Shown here one piece after another: positions 9,241 to 17,459 of a DNA stretch of 64,000 bases. Each line of letters starts with the position of its first letter. Within the stretch, counting starts at the first letter, position 1. The stretch comes from Nocardioides sp. PD653-B2. GTDB taxonomy: Bacteria; Actinomycetota; Actinomycetes; Propionibacteriales; Nocardioidaceae. Below the pieces are notes generated by a model, which was not told the DNA's origin, searched no databases, and was given only the letters and a program-made list of their open reading frames with translations. The position numbers and the translations under genes were made by a program. The DNA lies in assembly GCF_002117935.1 (NCBI RefSeq), contig NZ_BDJE01000047.1:1-64000 (forward strand), read 5' to 3'.

Positions 9241-10788
9241 ATGAGTCAGTCGGTCGGTGTCGGAGTCGGTGCGGTGTCCTTCGACGAGCTCGTGGCGGTG
9301 GCCAGGCACGGGGCGCCGGTCACGCTGACGGACGACGCGCTCGCCGCGATCGCCCGGGCCCGCGACGTCGTCGACGAGCTCGCTGCGGCGACCACCCCGT
9401 CGTACGGGATCTCGACCGGGTTCGGCGCGCTCGCGACCCGACACATCCCGACCGAGATGCGAGCCCAGCTCCAGCGCTCGCTGGTGCGGTCGCACGCCGC
9501 GGGCTCCGGGCCCGAGGTCGAGCGCGAGGTGGTCCGGGGGCTGATGCTGCTGCGCCTGTCGACCCTGGCGACCGGTCACACCGGGATCCGCGCCGAGACC
9601 GCGACCCTGCTCGCGGCCCTGCTGGAGCACGGGATCACCCCGGTCGTACGCGAGTACGGCTCGCTCGGCTGCTCCGGCGACCTGGCCCCGCTCGCGCACT
9701 GTGCGCTCGCGCTGATGGGCGAGGGGGAGGTCCGCGACGCCGCCGGCACGCTGATGCCGGCTGCGGAGGCACTCGCGGCCGCGGGGCTGGAGCCGGTCGA
9801 GCTCGCCGCCAAGGAAGGCCTCGCGCTGATCAACGGCACCGACGGCATGCTCGGCATGCTGGTCATGGCGATCACCGACCTGCGGATGCTGCTGAAGACC
9901 GCGGACATCGCCGCCGCCATGTCCGTCGAGGGGCAGCTGGCCACCGACCGCGTCTTCGCCCCCGAGCTGCAGACGATCCGGCCGCACCCCGGCCAGGCCC
10001 TCTCCGCCGCCAACCTGACCGCGGTCCTGGCGGACTCGGGCGTCGTCGCCTCGCACCGCGGGCCCGACTGCAACCGGGTCCAGGACGCCTACTCCCTGCG
10101 CTGCTCGCCGCAGGTGCACGGCGCCGCCCGCGACACGGTGGAGCACGCCGCGACGGTGGCCGGCCGCGAGCTCGCCTCCGCGGTCGACAACCCGGTCGTG
10201 CTCGCGGAGGAGGGCCGGGTCGAGTCCAACGGCAACTTCCACGGGGCCCCGGTCGCCTACGTGCTCGACTTCCTCGCGATCGTCGCCGCCGACGTCGCGT
10301 CGATCAGCGAGCGGCGCACCGACCGCTTCCTCGACAAGTCCCGCAGCCACGGGCTCCCGCCGTTCCTCGCCGACGACCCGGGCGTGGACAGCGGCCACAT
10401 GATCGCGCAGTACACGCAGGCCGCGATCGTCTCGGAGATGAAGCGCCTCGCCGTCCCCGCGTCGGTCGACTCGATCCCGTCGAGCGCCATGCAGGAGGAC
10501 CACGTCTCCATGGGCTGGTCGGCCGCGCGCAAGCTGCGCCGCTCCGTCGACGGCCTCACCCGGGTCGTCGCGATCGAGGTGCTCACCGCCGCCCGGGCGC
10601 TGGACCTCCGGCGCCCGCTCGAGCCGTCGCCGGCCACCGGCGCGGTCGTCGACCTGCTGCGCTCGTCCGGGATCGAGGGCCCCGGCCCCGACCGCTACCT
10701 CTCGCCCGAGATCGAGGCCACCGTCGCGCTGGTCGCGTCGGGTGCCGTCCTGAAGTCCGTCGAAGCCGTGATCGGAGAACTCGCATGA
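9241..10788 (+). CDS. hutH: Histidine ammonia-lyase
   Basis: A 515-residue enzyme that deaminates L-histidine to urocanate, the first step of histidine catabolism. The MIO-forming site is GSLGCSGDLAPLAH with Cys144-Ser145-Gly146; the textbook triad is Ala-Ser-Gly. Cys at the first position also occurs, as I recall, in other actinobacterial HutH. Other family signatures are YGISTGFGALATR, the QDAYSLRCSPQVHGA region and SSAMQEDHVSMG. The ATG start has AAGGATCGAGG in front. It overlaps hutU by 4 nt (ATGA), so the two are translationally coupled. Confidence 0.97.
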   Translation: MSQSVGVGVGAVSFDELVAVARHGAPVTLTDDALAAIARARDVVDELAAATTPSYGISTGFGALATRHIPTEMRAQLQRSLVRSHAAGSGPEVEREVVRGLMLLRLSTLATGHTGIRAETATLLAALLEHGITPVVREYGSLGCSGDLAPLAHCALALMGEGEVRDAAGTLMPAAEALAAAGLEPVELAAKEGLALINGTDGMLGMLVMAITDLRMLLKTADIAAAMSVEGQLATDRVFAPELQTIRPHPGQALSAANLTAVLADSGVVASHRGPDCNRVQDAYSLRCSPQVHGAARDTVEHAATVAGRELASAVDNPVVLAEEGRVESNGNFHGAPVAYVLDFLAIVAADVASISERRTDRFLDKSRSHGLPPFLADDPGVDSGHMIAQYTQAAIVSEMKRLAVPASVDSIPSSAMQEDHVSMGWSAARKLRRSVDGLTRVVAIEVLTAARALDLRRPLEPSPATGAVVDLLRSSGIEGPGPDRYLSPEIEATVALVASGAVLKSVEAVIGELA

Positions 10789-12449
10789 CCACCACCAACC
10801 CCCGCCTGCCGATCCATGCCGCGCGCGGCACCGAGCTGACCGCGAAGTCGTGGCAGACCGAGGCGCCGCTGCGGATGCTGATGAACAACCTCGACCCCGA
10901 GAACGCCGAGCGTCCCGAGGACCTCGTCGTCTACGGCGGCACCGGCAAGGCCGCGCGCAACTGGGAGTCGTACGACGCCCTGGTGCGCACGCTGACCACC
11001 CTGGAGGACGACGAGACGATGCTCGTGCAGTCCGGCAAGCCGGTCGGCGTGATGCGGACCAGCCCCTGGGCCCCGCGGGTGCTGATCGCGAACTCCAACC
11101 TGGTGGGCGACTGGGCCAACTGGGAGGAGTTCCGCCGGCTCGAGGACCTCGGGCTGACGATGTACGGCCAGATGACCGCGGGCTCGTGGATCTACATCGG
11201 CACCCAGGGCATCCTGCAGGGCACGTTCGAGACGTTCGCGGCCGTGGCCGACAAGCGGTTCGACGGGACGCTGGCCGGCACGATCACGGTCACCGCCGGG
11301 CTCGGCGGCATGGGCGGCGCGCAGCCGCTCGCGGTCACCATGAACGCCGGCGTCGTGATCTGCATCGAGTGCGACCAGAGCCGCATCCAGCGCCGGATCG
11401 ACCACCGCTACCTCGACGTCCAGGCCGGCTCCCTCGAGCACGCCGTCGAGCTGGCCGTCGCCGCGCGCGACGAGCGACGTCCGCTCTCGATCGGCGTGCT
11501 CGGCAACGCCGCCGAGATGCTGCCGCAGCTGCTCGAGTCCGACGCCCCGATCGACATCGTCACCGACCAGACCTCGGCGCACGACCCGCTCTTCTACCTC
11601 CCGGTGGGCGTGCCGTACGAGGAGTGGGAGTCGCGCCGTACGTCGGACCCGGCCGGGTTCACGAAGGAGGCGCAGGCCTCGATGGCCGCGCACGTCCGCG
11701 CGATGGTCGAGTTCCAGGACCAGGGCGCCGAGGTCTTCGACTACGGCAACTCGATCCGCGACGAGGCCCGCAAGGGCGGCTACGACCGGGCCTTCGAGTT
11801 CCCGGGCTTCGTGCCGGCCTACATCCGTCCCCTCTTCTGCGAGGGCAAGGGCCCGTTCCGTTGGGCCGCGCTGTCCGGCGACCCGGCCGACATCGCCGCG
11901 ACCGACAGGGCGGTCCTCGAGCTCTTCCCCGACAACGAGCGGCTGCGCACATGGATCACCATGGCCGGTGAGAAGGTCGCCTTCCAGGGCCTGCCGGCCC
12001 GGATCTGCTGGCTGGGGTACGGCGAGCGGCACCTGGCCGGCCTCAAGTTCAACGAGATGGTCGCCTCCGGTGAGCTCAAGGCGCCGATCGTGATCGGCCG
12101 CGACCACCTCGACTGCGGGTCGGTCGCCTCGCCGTACCGCGAGACCGAGGCGATGCTCGACGGCTCCGACGCCATCGCCGACTGGGCGATCCTCAACGCG
12201 CTGGTCAACACGGCCTCGGGCGCGAGCTGGGTGTCCTTCCACCACGGCGGCGGCGTCGGCATGGGCCGGTCGCTGCACGCCGGCCAGGTCTGCGTCGCCG
12301 ACGGCACCGAGCTCGCCGCCCAGAAGATCGAGCGGGTCCTCACCAACGACCCGGGCATGGGCGTCATCCGGCATGTCGACGCCGGCTACGAGAAGGCGGC
12401 GGAGGTCGCGCACGAGCGAGGGGTCCGCGTGCCGATGCTCGAGGGCTGA
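10785..12449 (+). CDS. hutU: Urocanate hydratase
   Basis: A 554-residue NAD+-dependent urocanase converting urocanate to 4-imidazolone-5-propionate. The N-terminal LDPENAERPEDLVVYGGTGK, the Rossmann-type GLGGMGGAQPLAV and the C-terminal HHGGGVGMGRSLHAGQ with its conserved active-site surroundings are all present, and the length is typical. It starts within the last codon of hutH (ATGA overlap). The next steps (hutI, hutF) are not adjacent but sit at 22.1-24.7 kb. Confidence 0.97.
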   Translation: MTTTNPRLPIHAARGTELTAKSWQTEAPLRMLMNNLDPENAERPEDLVVYGGTGKAARNWESYDALVRTLTTLEDDETMLVQSGKPVGVMRTSPWAPRVLIANSNLVGDWANWEEFRRLEDLGLTMYGQMTAGSWIYIGTQGILQGTFETFAAVADKRFDGTLAGTITVTAGLGGMGGAQPLAVTMNAGVVICIECDQSRIQRRIDHRYLDVQAGSLEHAVELAVAARDERRPLSIGVLGNAAEMLPQLLESDAPIDIVTDQTSAHDPLFYLPVGVPYEEWESRRTSDPAGFTKEAQASMAAHVRAMVEFQDQGAEVFDYGNSIRDEARKGGYDRAFEFPGFVPAYIRPLFCEGKGPFRWAALSGDPADIAATDRAVLELFPDNERLRTWITMAGEKVAFQGLPARICWLGYGERHLAGLKFNEMVASGELKAPIVIGRDHLDCGSVASPYRETEAMLDGSDAIADWAILNALVNTASGASWVSFHHGGGVGMGRSLHAGQVCVADGTELAAQKIERVLTNDPGMGVIRHVDAGYEKAAEVAHERGVRVPMLEG

Positions 12450-12519
12450 GGCGGCTGTGCAGCACGTGGCGGAGGAGTACGGCCGCCCCTGACGCCCGAG
12501 GTCGTGTCAGAGTGGTCGT

Positions 12520-13530
12520 GTGACCCAGCAGCCGGCCCGCTCTCGGGCGACCCTGACCGACATCAGCTCCCGCGCCTGGGAGCACCCGGCCGACCAGGGC
12601 GCCCTCGTGGCGCTGCGCAAGCTCAAGGGCTTCGACACCCTGCTCAAGGCGATGTCGGGGCTGTTCAACGAGCGCGCCGTACGCCTGGTGTTCCTGGGCT
12701 CGGCGATCCGCGCCGACGAGCGGCAGTTCCCACGCCTGCACCGCCTGCTCGGCGAGGTCGGCCGCACCCTGGACGCCCCGGAGCTGCCCGAGCTGTACGT
12801 CGTCGCCAACCCGGTGCCCGCCGCGATGACGATCGGCATGAACAAGCCCTTCATCGTCCTCAACTCCGGCCTGGTCGACCTGCTGGACGAGGAGGAGCTG
12901 CGCTTCGTCGTGGCCCACGAGCTCGGCCACGCGATGAGCGGGCACGCGGTCTACCAGACCCTGCTCCAGAGGCTGATCCAGCTCAGCGGGGTGCTGAGTT
13001 CGGTGCCGATCGGCGGGCTCGGCTTCCGCGCGATCATGGCGGCCCTCTACGAGTGGTCGCGCAAGTCGGAGCTCTCGGCCGACCGTGCGGGGCTGCTCGC
13101 GACCCAGGACCCCGCGACGGCGTTCCGGGTGCACATGAAGCTCGCCAGCGGCGGCCACCTCGACGACCTCGACGCGACCTCGTTCTTCGCGCAGGGCCAG
13201 GAGTACGACGACGCCGACCTGCGCGACTCGGTGCTCAAGATGCTGTTGGTCGAGAACCGCTCGCACCCGTTCCTCGTCGTCCGCGCCACCGAGCTGCGCC
13301 GGTGGGTCGACTCGGGTGACTACACCCGGATCCTCGGGGGCGACTACCCCCGCCGCCAGGACGACGACCAGGCCACGGTGTCGGAGGCCGCCAAGGCTGC
13401 CGCGCGCAGCTACTCCGAGACCTTCAGGCAGAGCCAGGACGCGATCGGCAAGATGGTCCACGACGTCGCGGGTGTGCTCGGCAGCGTGAAGCTGTGGCTG
13501 GACGACGCGTTGCGCCGGGGCGAGGACTGA
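12520..13530 (+). CDS. M48 family metallopeptidase
   Basis: A 336-residue zinc protease. VAHELGHAMSGH at about residues 131-142 gives the HExxH zinc site, and ELSADRAGLLA downstream supplies the third ligand (ExxxD). Unlike HtpX/Ste24 there are no strong transmembrane helices, so it is probably cytosolic or peripheral, in the M48 group common in actinobacteria. It starts 70 bp after hutU on the same strand, at a GTG. A strong terminator follows at 13584-13613. Substrate unknown. Confidence 0.87.
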   Translation: MTQQPARSRATLTDISSRAWEHPADQGALVALRKLKGFDTLLKAMSGLFNERAVRLVFLGSAIRADERQFPRLHRLLGEVGRTLDAPELPELYVVANPVPAAMTIGMNKPFIVLNSGLVDLLDEEELRFVVAHELGHAMSGHAVYQTLLQRLIQLSGVLSSVPIGGLGFRAIMAALYEWSRKSELSADRAGLLATQDPATAFRVHMKLASGGHLDDLDATSFFAQGQEYDDADLRDSVLKMLLVENRSHPFLVVRATELRRWVDSGDYTRILGGDYPRRQDDDQATVSEAAKAAARSYSETFRQSQDAIGKMVHDVAGVLGSVKLWLDDALRRGED

Positions 13531-13583
13531 GAGTCCGGCCGAGACGGTGCACGCCGTCCTGCGCGGAGTCACCCACACGCACG

Positions 13584-13613
13584 ACGACCCCGGAGTGAGT
13601 GCTCCGGGGTCGT
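13584..13613. terminator. Bidirectional hairpin terminator
   Basis: A perfect 12-bp stem (ACGACCCCGGAG pairing with CTCCGGGGTCGT) closes a 6-nt TGAGTG loop. It lies between the convergent M48 gene (ends 13530) and the small minus-strand gene ending at 13637, so it can end transcription from both sides. There is no strong T-run, which is common for high-GC actinobacterial terminators. Confidence 0.7.
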
Positions 13614-13636
13614 GATGCGTGGGGTCCGAGTGTCTG

Positions 13637-13780
13637 TCAATACACCCGGCGGCTGCTGCCGCCGATGGGCACGAAGTTCAGGATCAGACCGACGACCAGC
13701 AAGATGGCGCCGATCGTGGTCAGGATCGGGATGTGAGCCACCAGCCCGATGATGAGCAGGATCAATCCGAGAACGACCAT
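13637..13780 (-). CDS. 47-aa membrane protein (DUF6131-like)
   Basis: A 47-residue protein, almost all of it two hydrophobic helices (MVVLGLILLIIGLV... and TTIGAILLVVGLILNFVPIG) with a basic C-terminal tail SSRRVY. The start at 13780 is preceded by GAGAGGAA at good spacing; an upstream ATG at 13843 in the same frame lacks such support. Small proteins of this shape are widespread in actinobacteria with no known function. Confidence 0.7.
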   Translation of the reverse strand: MVVLGLILLIIGLVAHIPILTTIGAILLVVGLILNFVPIGGSSRRVY

Positions 13781-13880
13781 GTCTGTTATTCCTCTCCCTT
13801 GCCCCCGCTTGGCCCCGGTCGGAGCCTCGGATGGGTTACCCATTGCGCGGCGACGGGAAAACCACCCGAAAGGGTGAGGG

Positions 13881-14744
13881 CTAGACCAACGCCTGGATCG
13901 CCTCGTGCATCTCGAGGGTCCGGCGGGCCGACTCGACGTGGAGGTTCTCGACCATCCGGCCCTGGTAGGTCACGACGCCGGAGCCCTTGCCGTCCTCCCA
14001 CGCCTGGATCAGACCGCGCGCGTCCTCGACCGCCTGCTCGGACGGCGCGAACGCGGCGTTGGCGCCCTCGACCTGTCCCGGGTGGATGAGGGTCTTGCCG
14101 TCGAAGCCCATCTCGCGGCCCTGGCGGCACTCGGCCAGGAAGCCGTCGGTGTCCTTGACGTCGTTGTAGACGCCGTCCAGGATCGCGATGCCGGCGGCGC
14201 GGGCGGCCAGCAGCGCGGTGTGCAGGGACGCGACGATCGGGGCGCGGCCGGGCACGTGCTCGGCGTACAGCTCCTTGACCAGGTCGTTGGTGCCCATCAC
14301 CAGGGTGCTCAGCCGCTCGTCGGCGCGGGCGATGCTCAGCGCGTCGAGGATCGCGACCGGCGTCTCGACCATCGCCCAGAGCGCGGTGTGGTCGGGGGCG
14401 CCGGCCTGCTCGAGGGCGGCGACGAGCTGGTGCACCTCGGCCGCGCTGTTGACCTTGGGGACGACCACGGCGTCCGGCCCGGCGGCGGCCGCGGCGGCGA
14501 GGTCGGCGTCGTGCCACTCGGTGCCGATGCCGTTGACCCGGATCGTGAGGGTGCGCCGGCCGTACTCGCCGCTGGCGACGGCAGCGGCGGCGGCCTCGCG
14601 CGCGGCCGGCTTGGCGTCGGGCGCGACGGCGTCCTCGAGGTCGAAGATCACGGCGTCGATCGGCAGGGTCTTGGCCTTCTCCAGCGCCTTGGCGTTGGAG
14701 CTGGGCATGTAGAGGACGCTGCGCAGCGGGACGAACTCGCTCAT
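13881..14744 (-). CDS. HpcH/HpaI aldolase / CitE-type CoA-ester lyase (short form)
   Basis: A 287-residue TIM-barrel lyase of the CitE/HpcH family. VIFDLEDAVAPDAK is the Mg-binding acid motif, TIRVNGIGTEWHDADL follows, and WAMVETPVAILDAL and GFDGKTLIHPGQV are classic CitE segments. Family members cleave or form (methyl)malyl-CoA or citramalyl-CoA, or act as thioesterases on them. The start ATG at 14744 overlaps the stop of the upstream lyase gene by 4 nt, so the two are one operon. The exact substrate cannot be assigned. Confidence 0.85.
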   Translation of the reverse strand: MSEFVPLRSVLYMPSSNAKALEKAKTLPIDAVIFDLEDAVAPDAKPAAREAAAAAVASGEYGRRTLTIRVNGIGTEWHDADLAAAAAAGPDAVVVPKVNSAAEVHQLVAALEQAGAPDHTALWAMVETPVAILDALSIARADERLSTLVMGTNDLVKELYAEHVPGRAPIVASLHTALLAARAAGIAILDGVYNDVKDTDGFLAECRQGREMGFDGKTLIHPGQVEGANAAFAPSEQAVEDARGLIQAWEDGKGSGVVTYQGRMVENLHVESARRTLEMHEAIQALV

Positions 14745-15847
14745 GCCGTCTGCTCCTCGATCGCGTCGTAGGCCTTCTTGAGCTCGGGGTCGATCGCCGC
14801 CAGCTGCTCGGCGAGCTCGACCATCACCAGGCACTGCTTGAGGGAGGCGTCGTCCTCCATCTTGCCGTCGAGCATCACGGCGCCGGTGCCGTCGCCCATC
14901 GCGGCGGCGACGCGGCGCGCGTGCGCGACGTCCTCGACGCTGGGGCTGAACACCTTGTTGGCGATGGCGATCTGCTTGGGGTGCAGGCTCCAGGTGCCGA
15001 CGCAGCCGAGCAGGAACGCGTTGCGGAACTGGTCCTCGCACGCCACCACGTCGGCGATGTCGCCGAACGGCCCGTAGTAGGGGTAGATGCCGTGCATCGC
15101 ACAGGCGTCGACCATCCGCGCGATCGTGTAGTGCCAGAGGTCCTGCTGGTACGTCGAGCGCGGCGCCTCGAGGTCGGTCACGCCGAGCTCGTTCTGGGGC
15201 GGGTCCTGGCGGACCAGGTAGCCCGGGTGGCCGCCACCGACCCGGGTGGTCTTCATCCGGCGGTCGGCGGCCAGGTCGGCCGGGCCGAGGGAGAGGCCCT
15301 GCATGCGCGGGCTGGCGCCGCAGATCTCCTCGACGTTCACCATGCCGCGAGCCGTCTCGAGGATCGCGTGCACGAGGATCGGCCGGTCGAGGCCGGCCTT
15401 GGCCTCGAGCTGGGCGAGCAGCCGGTCGACGTAGTGGATGTCCTCGGCGCCCTGCACCTTGGGCACCATGACGACGTCCAGCCGGTCGCCGATCTCGCCG
15501 ACGAGCGTGGTCAGGTCTTCGAGCGCCCACGGGCTGTCGAGGGAGTTGATCCGGGTCCACAGCTGGGTGGGGCTGCCCGGCCCACCGAGCCGGGCGGTGC
15601 TCTGGGCGATGTCGACCAGGCCCTGGCGGGCGGCCAGCTTGTTGTCCGCCTTGATCGCGTCCTCGAGGTTGCCGAGCAGGACGTCCACGGTGCCGACCAG
15701 GTCCGGGATCTTCGCGGCCATCTTGGGGTTGCTCGGGTCGAAGAAGTGGATCGCCCGGCTCGGCCTCGCCGGGATCTCGGTGAGAGGCGTGGGCGCCCCC
15801 ACCGCGAGGGGTCGGAAGAAGTCCTTGGCGCTACGGGATCCGCTCAT
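14741..15847 (-). CDS. HpcH/HpaI aldolase / malyl-CoA lyase-like CoA-ester lyase (long form)
   Basis: A 368-residue member of the same superfamily as the downstream gene but of the longer malyl-CoA-lyase-like type. LLGNLEDAIKADNK carries the metal-binding acid residues, LWTRINSLDSPW the R-x-N segment, and GTWSLHPKQIAIANKVFSP the C-terminal lid. The pairing of a long and a short CitE-like protein recalls malyl-CoA lyase plus malyl-CoA thioesterase pairs. With the 3-hydroxyacyl-CoA dehydrogenase further downstream on the same strand it suggests acyl-CoA or C4-C5 diacid metabolism. That role is inference. Confidence 0.83.
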   Translation of the reverse strand: MSGSRSAKDFFRPLAVGAPTPLTEIPARPSRAIHFFDPSNPKMAAKIPDLVGTVDVLLGNLEDAIKADNKLAARQGLVDIAQSTARLGGPGSPTQLWTRINSLDSPWALEDLTTLVGEIGDRLDVVMVPKVQGAEDIHYVDRLLAQLEAKAGLDRPILVHAILETARGMVNVEEICGASPRMQGLSLGPADLAADRRMKTTRVGGGHPGYLVRQDPPQNELGVTDLEAPRSTYQQDLWHYTIARMVDACAMHGIYPYYGPFGDIADVVACEDQFRNAFLLGCVGTWSLHPKQIAIANKVFSPSVEDVAHARRVAAAMGDGTGAVMLDGKMEDDASLKQCLVMVELAEQLAAIDPELKKAYDAIEEQTA

Positions 15848-15856
15848 GGGCCGGAA

Positions 15857-15874
15857 CGTAGCAGCGGACCGCTA
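15857..15874. promoter_or_regulatory. Dyad upstream of the CoA-ester lyase operon
   Basis: GTAGCAGCGGACCGCTAC begins about 10 bp upstream of the ATG at 15847 and is palindromic apart from one extra base (GTAGC-a-GCGG...CCGC-TAC). A position overlapping the likely transcription start would suit a TetR- or GntR-type repressor. No regulator gene is adjacent. Confidence 0.35.
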
Positions 15875-15911
15875 CTCGTCGGTATGACGGATCTGACAGC
15901 GGGCTGCGGGT

Positions 15912-15993
15912 TTCACCGGTCGGCCGCCGGAACCCGCACGACACGCCGATCTCCCGCGGCGTGTCGTGCGGGGGTCGGCGGCCAGCCGGTGAA
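15912..15993. repeat. 37-bp imperfect inverted repeat, intergenic
   Basis: Arms 15912-15948 and 15957-15993 match at 32 of 37 positions around an 8-nt loop. The inner part pairs CCCGCACGACACGCCG with its exact complement. It lies between two minus-strand genes (the dehydrogenase starting at 16856 and ending at 16011, and the lyase starting at 15847). It could act as a terminator or be a palindromic repeat element. Confidence 0.65.
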
Positions 15994-16010
15994 TCCGGTG
16001 ACGGACGAGG

Positions 16011-16856
16011 TCAGCCGTAGGTGTAGAAGCCGCGGCCGGACTTGCGGCCGAGCAGGCCGGCGTCGACCATCCGCTGCAGGAGCGGCGGGGCGGCGTACAA
16101 CGGCTCCTTGAACTCCTCGTAGAGCGACTCGGCCACGGCCTTGGTGGTGTCGAGGCCGATCAGGTCGGCCAGCGCGAGCGGACCCTGCGGGTGCGCGGCG
16201 CCGAGCACCAGGCCGCGGTCGATGTCCTCGGCGGTCGCGAACCCGGACTCCATCATCCGGATGGCGGAGAGGATGAACGGGATCAGCAGCGCGTTGACCA
16301 CGAAGCCGGCCCGGTCCTGGCAGTCGATGGCCTGCTTGCCGAGCTCGCCCTCGACGAAGGCGCGCGAGCGCGCGGTCGTGTCGTCGGAGGTCAGCAGCGA
16401 GGGGACCAGCTCGACGAGCTGGAGCACCGGCACCGGGTTGAAGAAGTGGATGCCGATGACCTGGGTCGGCCGGCTGGTGGCCACACCGAGCTTCATGATC
16501 GGGATGGAGGAGGTGTTGGACGCCAGGATCGCGTCGGGAGCGGTCACGATCTCGTCGAGCCGCTTGAACAGCGCCACCTTCGCGGCCTCGTCCTCGAGGA
16601 TCGCCTCGACCACGACCTCGCGGTCGGCCAGCGCGTCGAGGTCGGTGACGACCTGGATCCGGGCAAGCACCTCGGCTGCGGAGTCCAGCTTGCCCTTGGC
16701 CTCGGCGCGCTGCAGCGACTTCTCGAGCCGGGCGACCCCGGCCTTCGCCGCGGCGTCGGACGACTCGGCGACCACCACGTCGAGTCCGGCCCGGGCACTC
16801 ACCTCCGCGATGCCTGCACCCATCAGGCCGCAGCCCACCACGCCGACGTTCTTCAT
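16011..16856 (-). CDS. 3-hydroxyacyl-CoA (3-hydroxybutyryl-CoA) dehydrogenase
   Basis: A 281-residue NAD(P)-dependent dehydrogenase. The N-terminal VGVVGCGLMGAGIAEVSARAG is the GxGxxG Rossmann loop. SNTSSIPIMKL and IGIHFFNPVPVLQLVELVPS hold the catalytic Ser/His region, and LGLDTT-like LIGLDTTKAVAESLYEEF lies in the C-terminal helical domain. The stand-alone 280-residue length matches FadB2/Hbd enzymes that oxidise (S)-3-hydroxybutyryl-CoA. It is on the same strand as the CoA-ester lyase pair but separated by the inverted repeat at 15912-15993. Confidence 0.93.
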   Translation of the reverse strand: MKNVGVVGCGLMGAGIAEVSARAGLDVVVAESSDAAAKAGVARLEKSLQRAEAKGKLDSAAEVLARIQVVTDLDALADREVVVEAILEDEAAKVALFKRLDEIVTAPDAILASNTSSIPIMKLGVATSRPTQVIGIHFFNPVPVLQLVELVPSLLTSDDTTARSRAFVEGELGKQAIDCQDRAGFVVNALLIPFILSAIRMMESGFATAEDIDRGLVLGAAHPQGPLALADLIGLDTTKAVAESLYEEFKEPLYAAPPLLQRMVDAGLLGRKSGRGFYTYG

Positions 16857-16881
16857 GTCCGTGCCTCTCGGTCAACGCTCC

Positions 16882-17424
16882 CTAGCGACGTCGATTCCAC
16901 CAGTGTCGCTTCGGGGGTGCGGGAGTGGGGTCCGGCTTCGGCGGGGTACGGCGGGCCGCCCGGCGTTCGCGCCAGGCCTCGACGGTCGCGTCGACGTCGC
17001 GCGGCATCGTGATCAGCGGCGGCCCGTCGACCGGGGTGTAGCGGGCGCGGATGACCCGGGCGTTGAAGTCCTCGACCTCGCGCCGTACCTCGGACTCGAC
17101 GTTGTGGCGGTCGAGCCGGTCGTCGAGCTCGGCGTCGTCCTTGCGGAGCGCGAGCGCGGGCGGGAGGACGGCGATCTTCTCCCGCTCGACGAGCTTCTTG
17201 AGCCACCAGTCGGGGTCGTGCTCGGTGCCGAGGCCCTCGATGGGCTTGCCGGCGCCGGGCAGGTTGTCGAACTCGCCGCGCTCCATCGCCTGGCGGACCT
17301 GGAGGTCCACCCACGTGTGCTGGTGCTGGATCCGGGCGGCGGCCGCGCTGCTCCCGGTGCGCGGATCGCGCTCGGGGGACCGGTCGGGCACCCGGGGCTG
17401 GTCGTCGTGCTCGTCCTGGGGCAT
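16882..17424 (-). CDS. DUF1992 (DnaJ-homolog C28-like) domain protein
   Basis: A 180-residue protein with the DUF1992 signature at about residues 38-62: WVDLQVRQAMERGEFDNLPG followed by AGKPIEGLG. The C-terminus is basic and proline-rich. DUF1992 is also found in eukaryotic DNAJC28, but no J domain is present here. Function unknown. It lies between the dehydrogenase and the MFS gene with short gaps on both sides and may be in the same transcript. Confidence 0.85.
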   Translation of the reverse strand: MPQDEHDDQPRVPDRSPERDPRTGSSAAAARIQHQHTWVDLQVRQAMERGEFDNLPGAGKPIEGLGTEHDPDWWLKKLVEREKIAVLPPALALRKDDAELDDRLDRHNVESEVRREVEDFNARVIRARYTPVDGPPLITMPRDVDATVEAWRERRAARRTPPKPDPTPAPPKRHWWNRRR

Positions 17425-17459
17425 CGGGGATCACCTCCTGCCCGGTCGAGGATAGTCGG

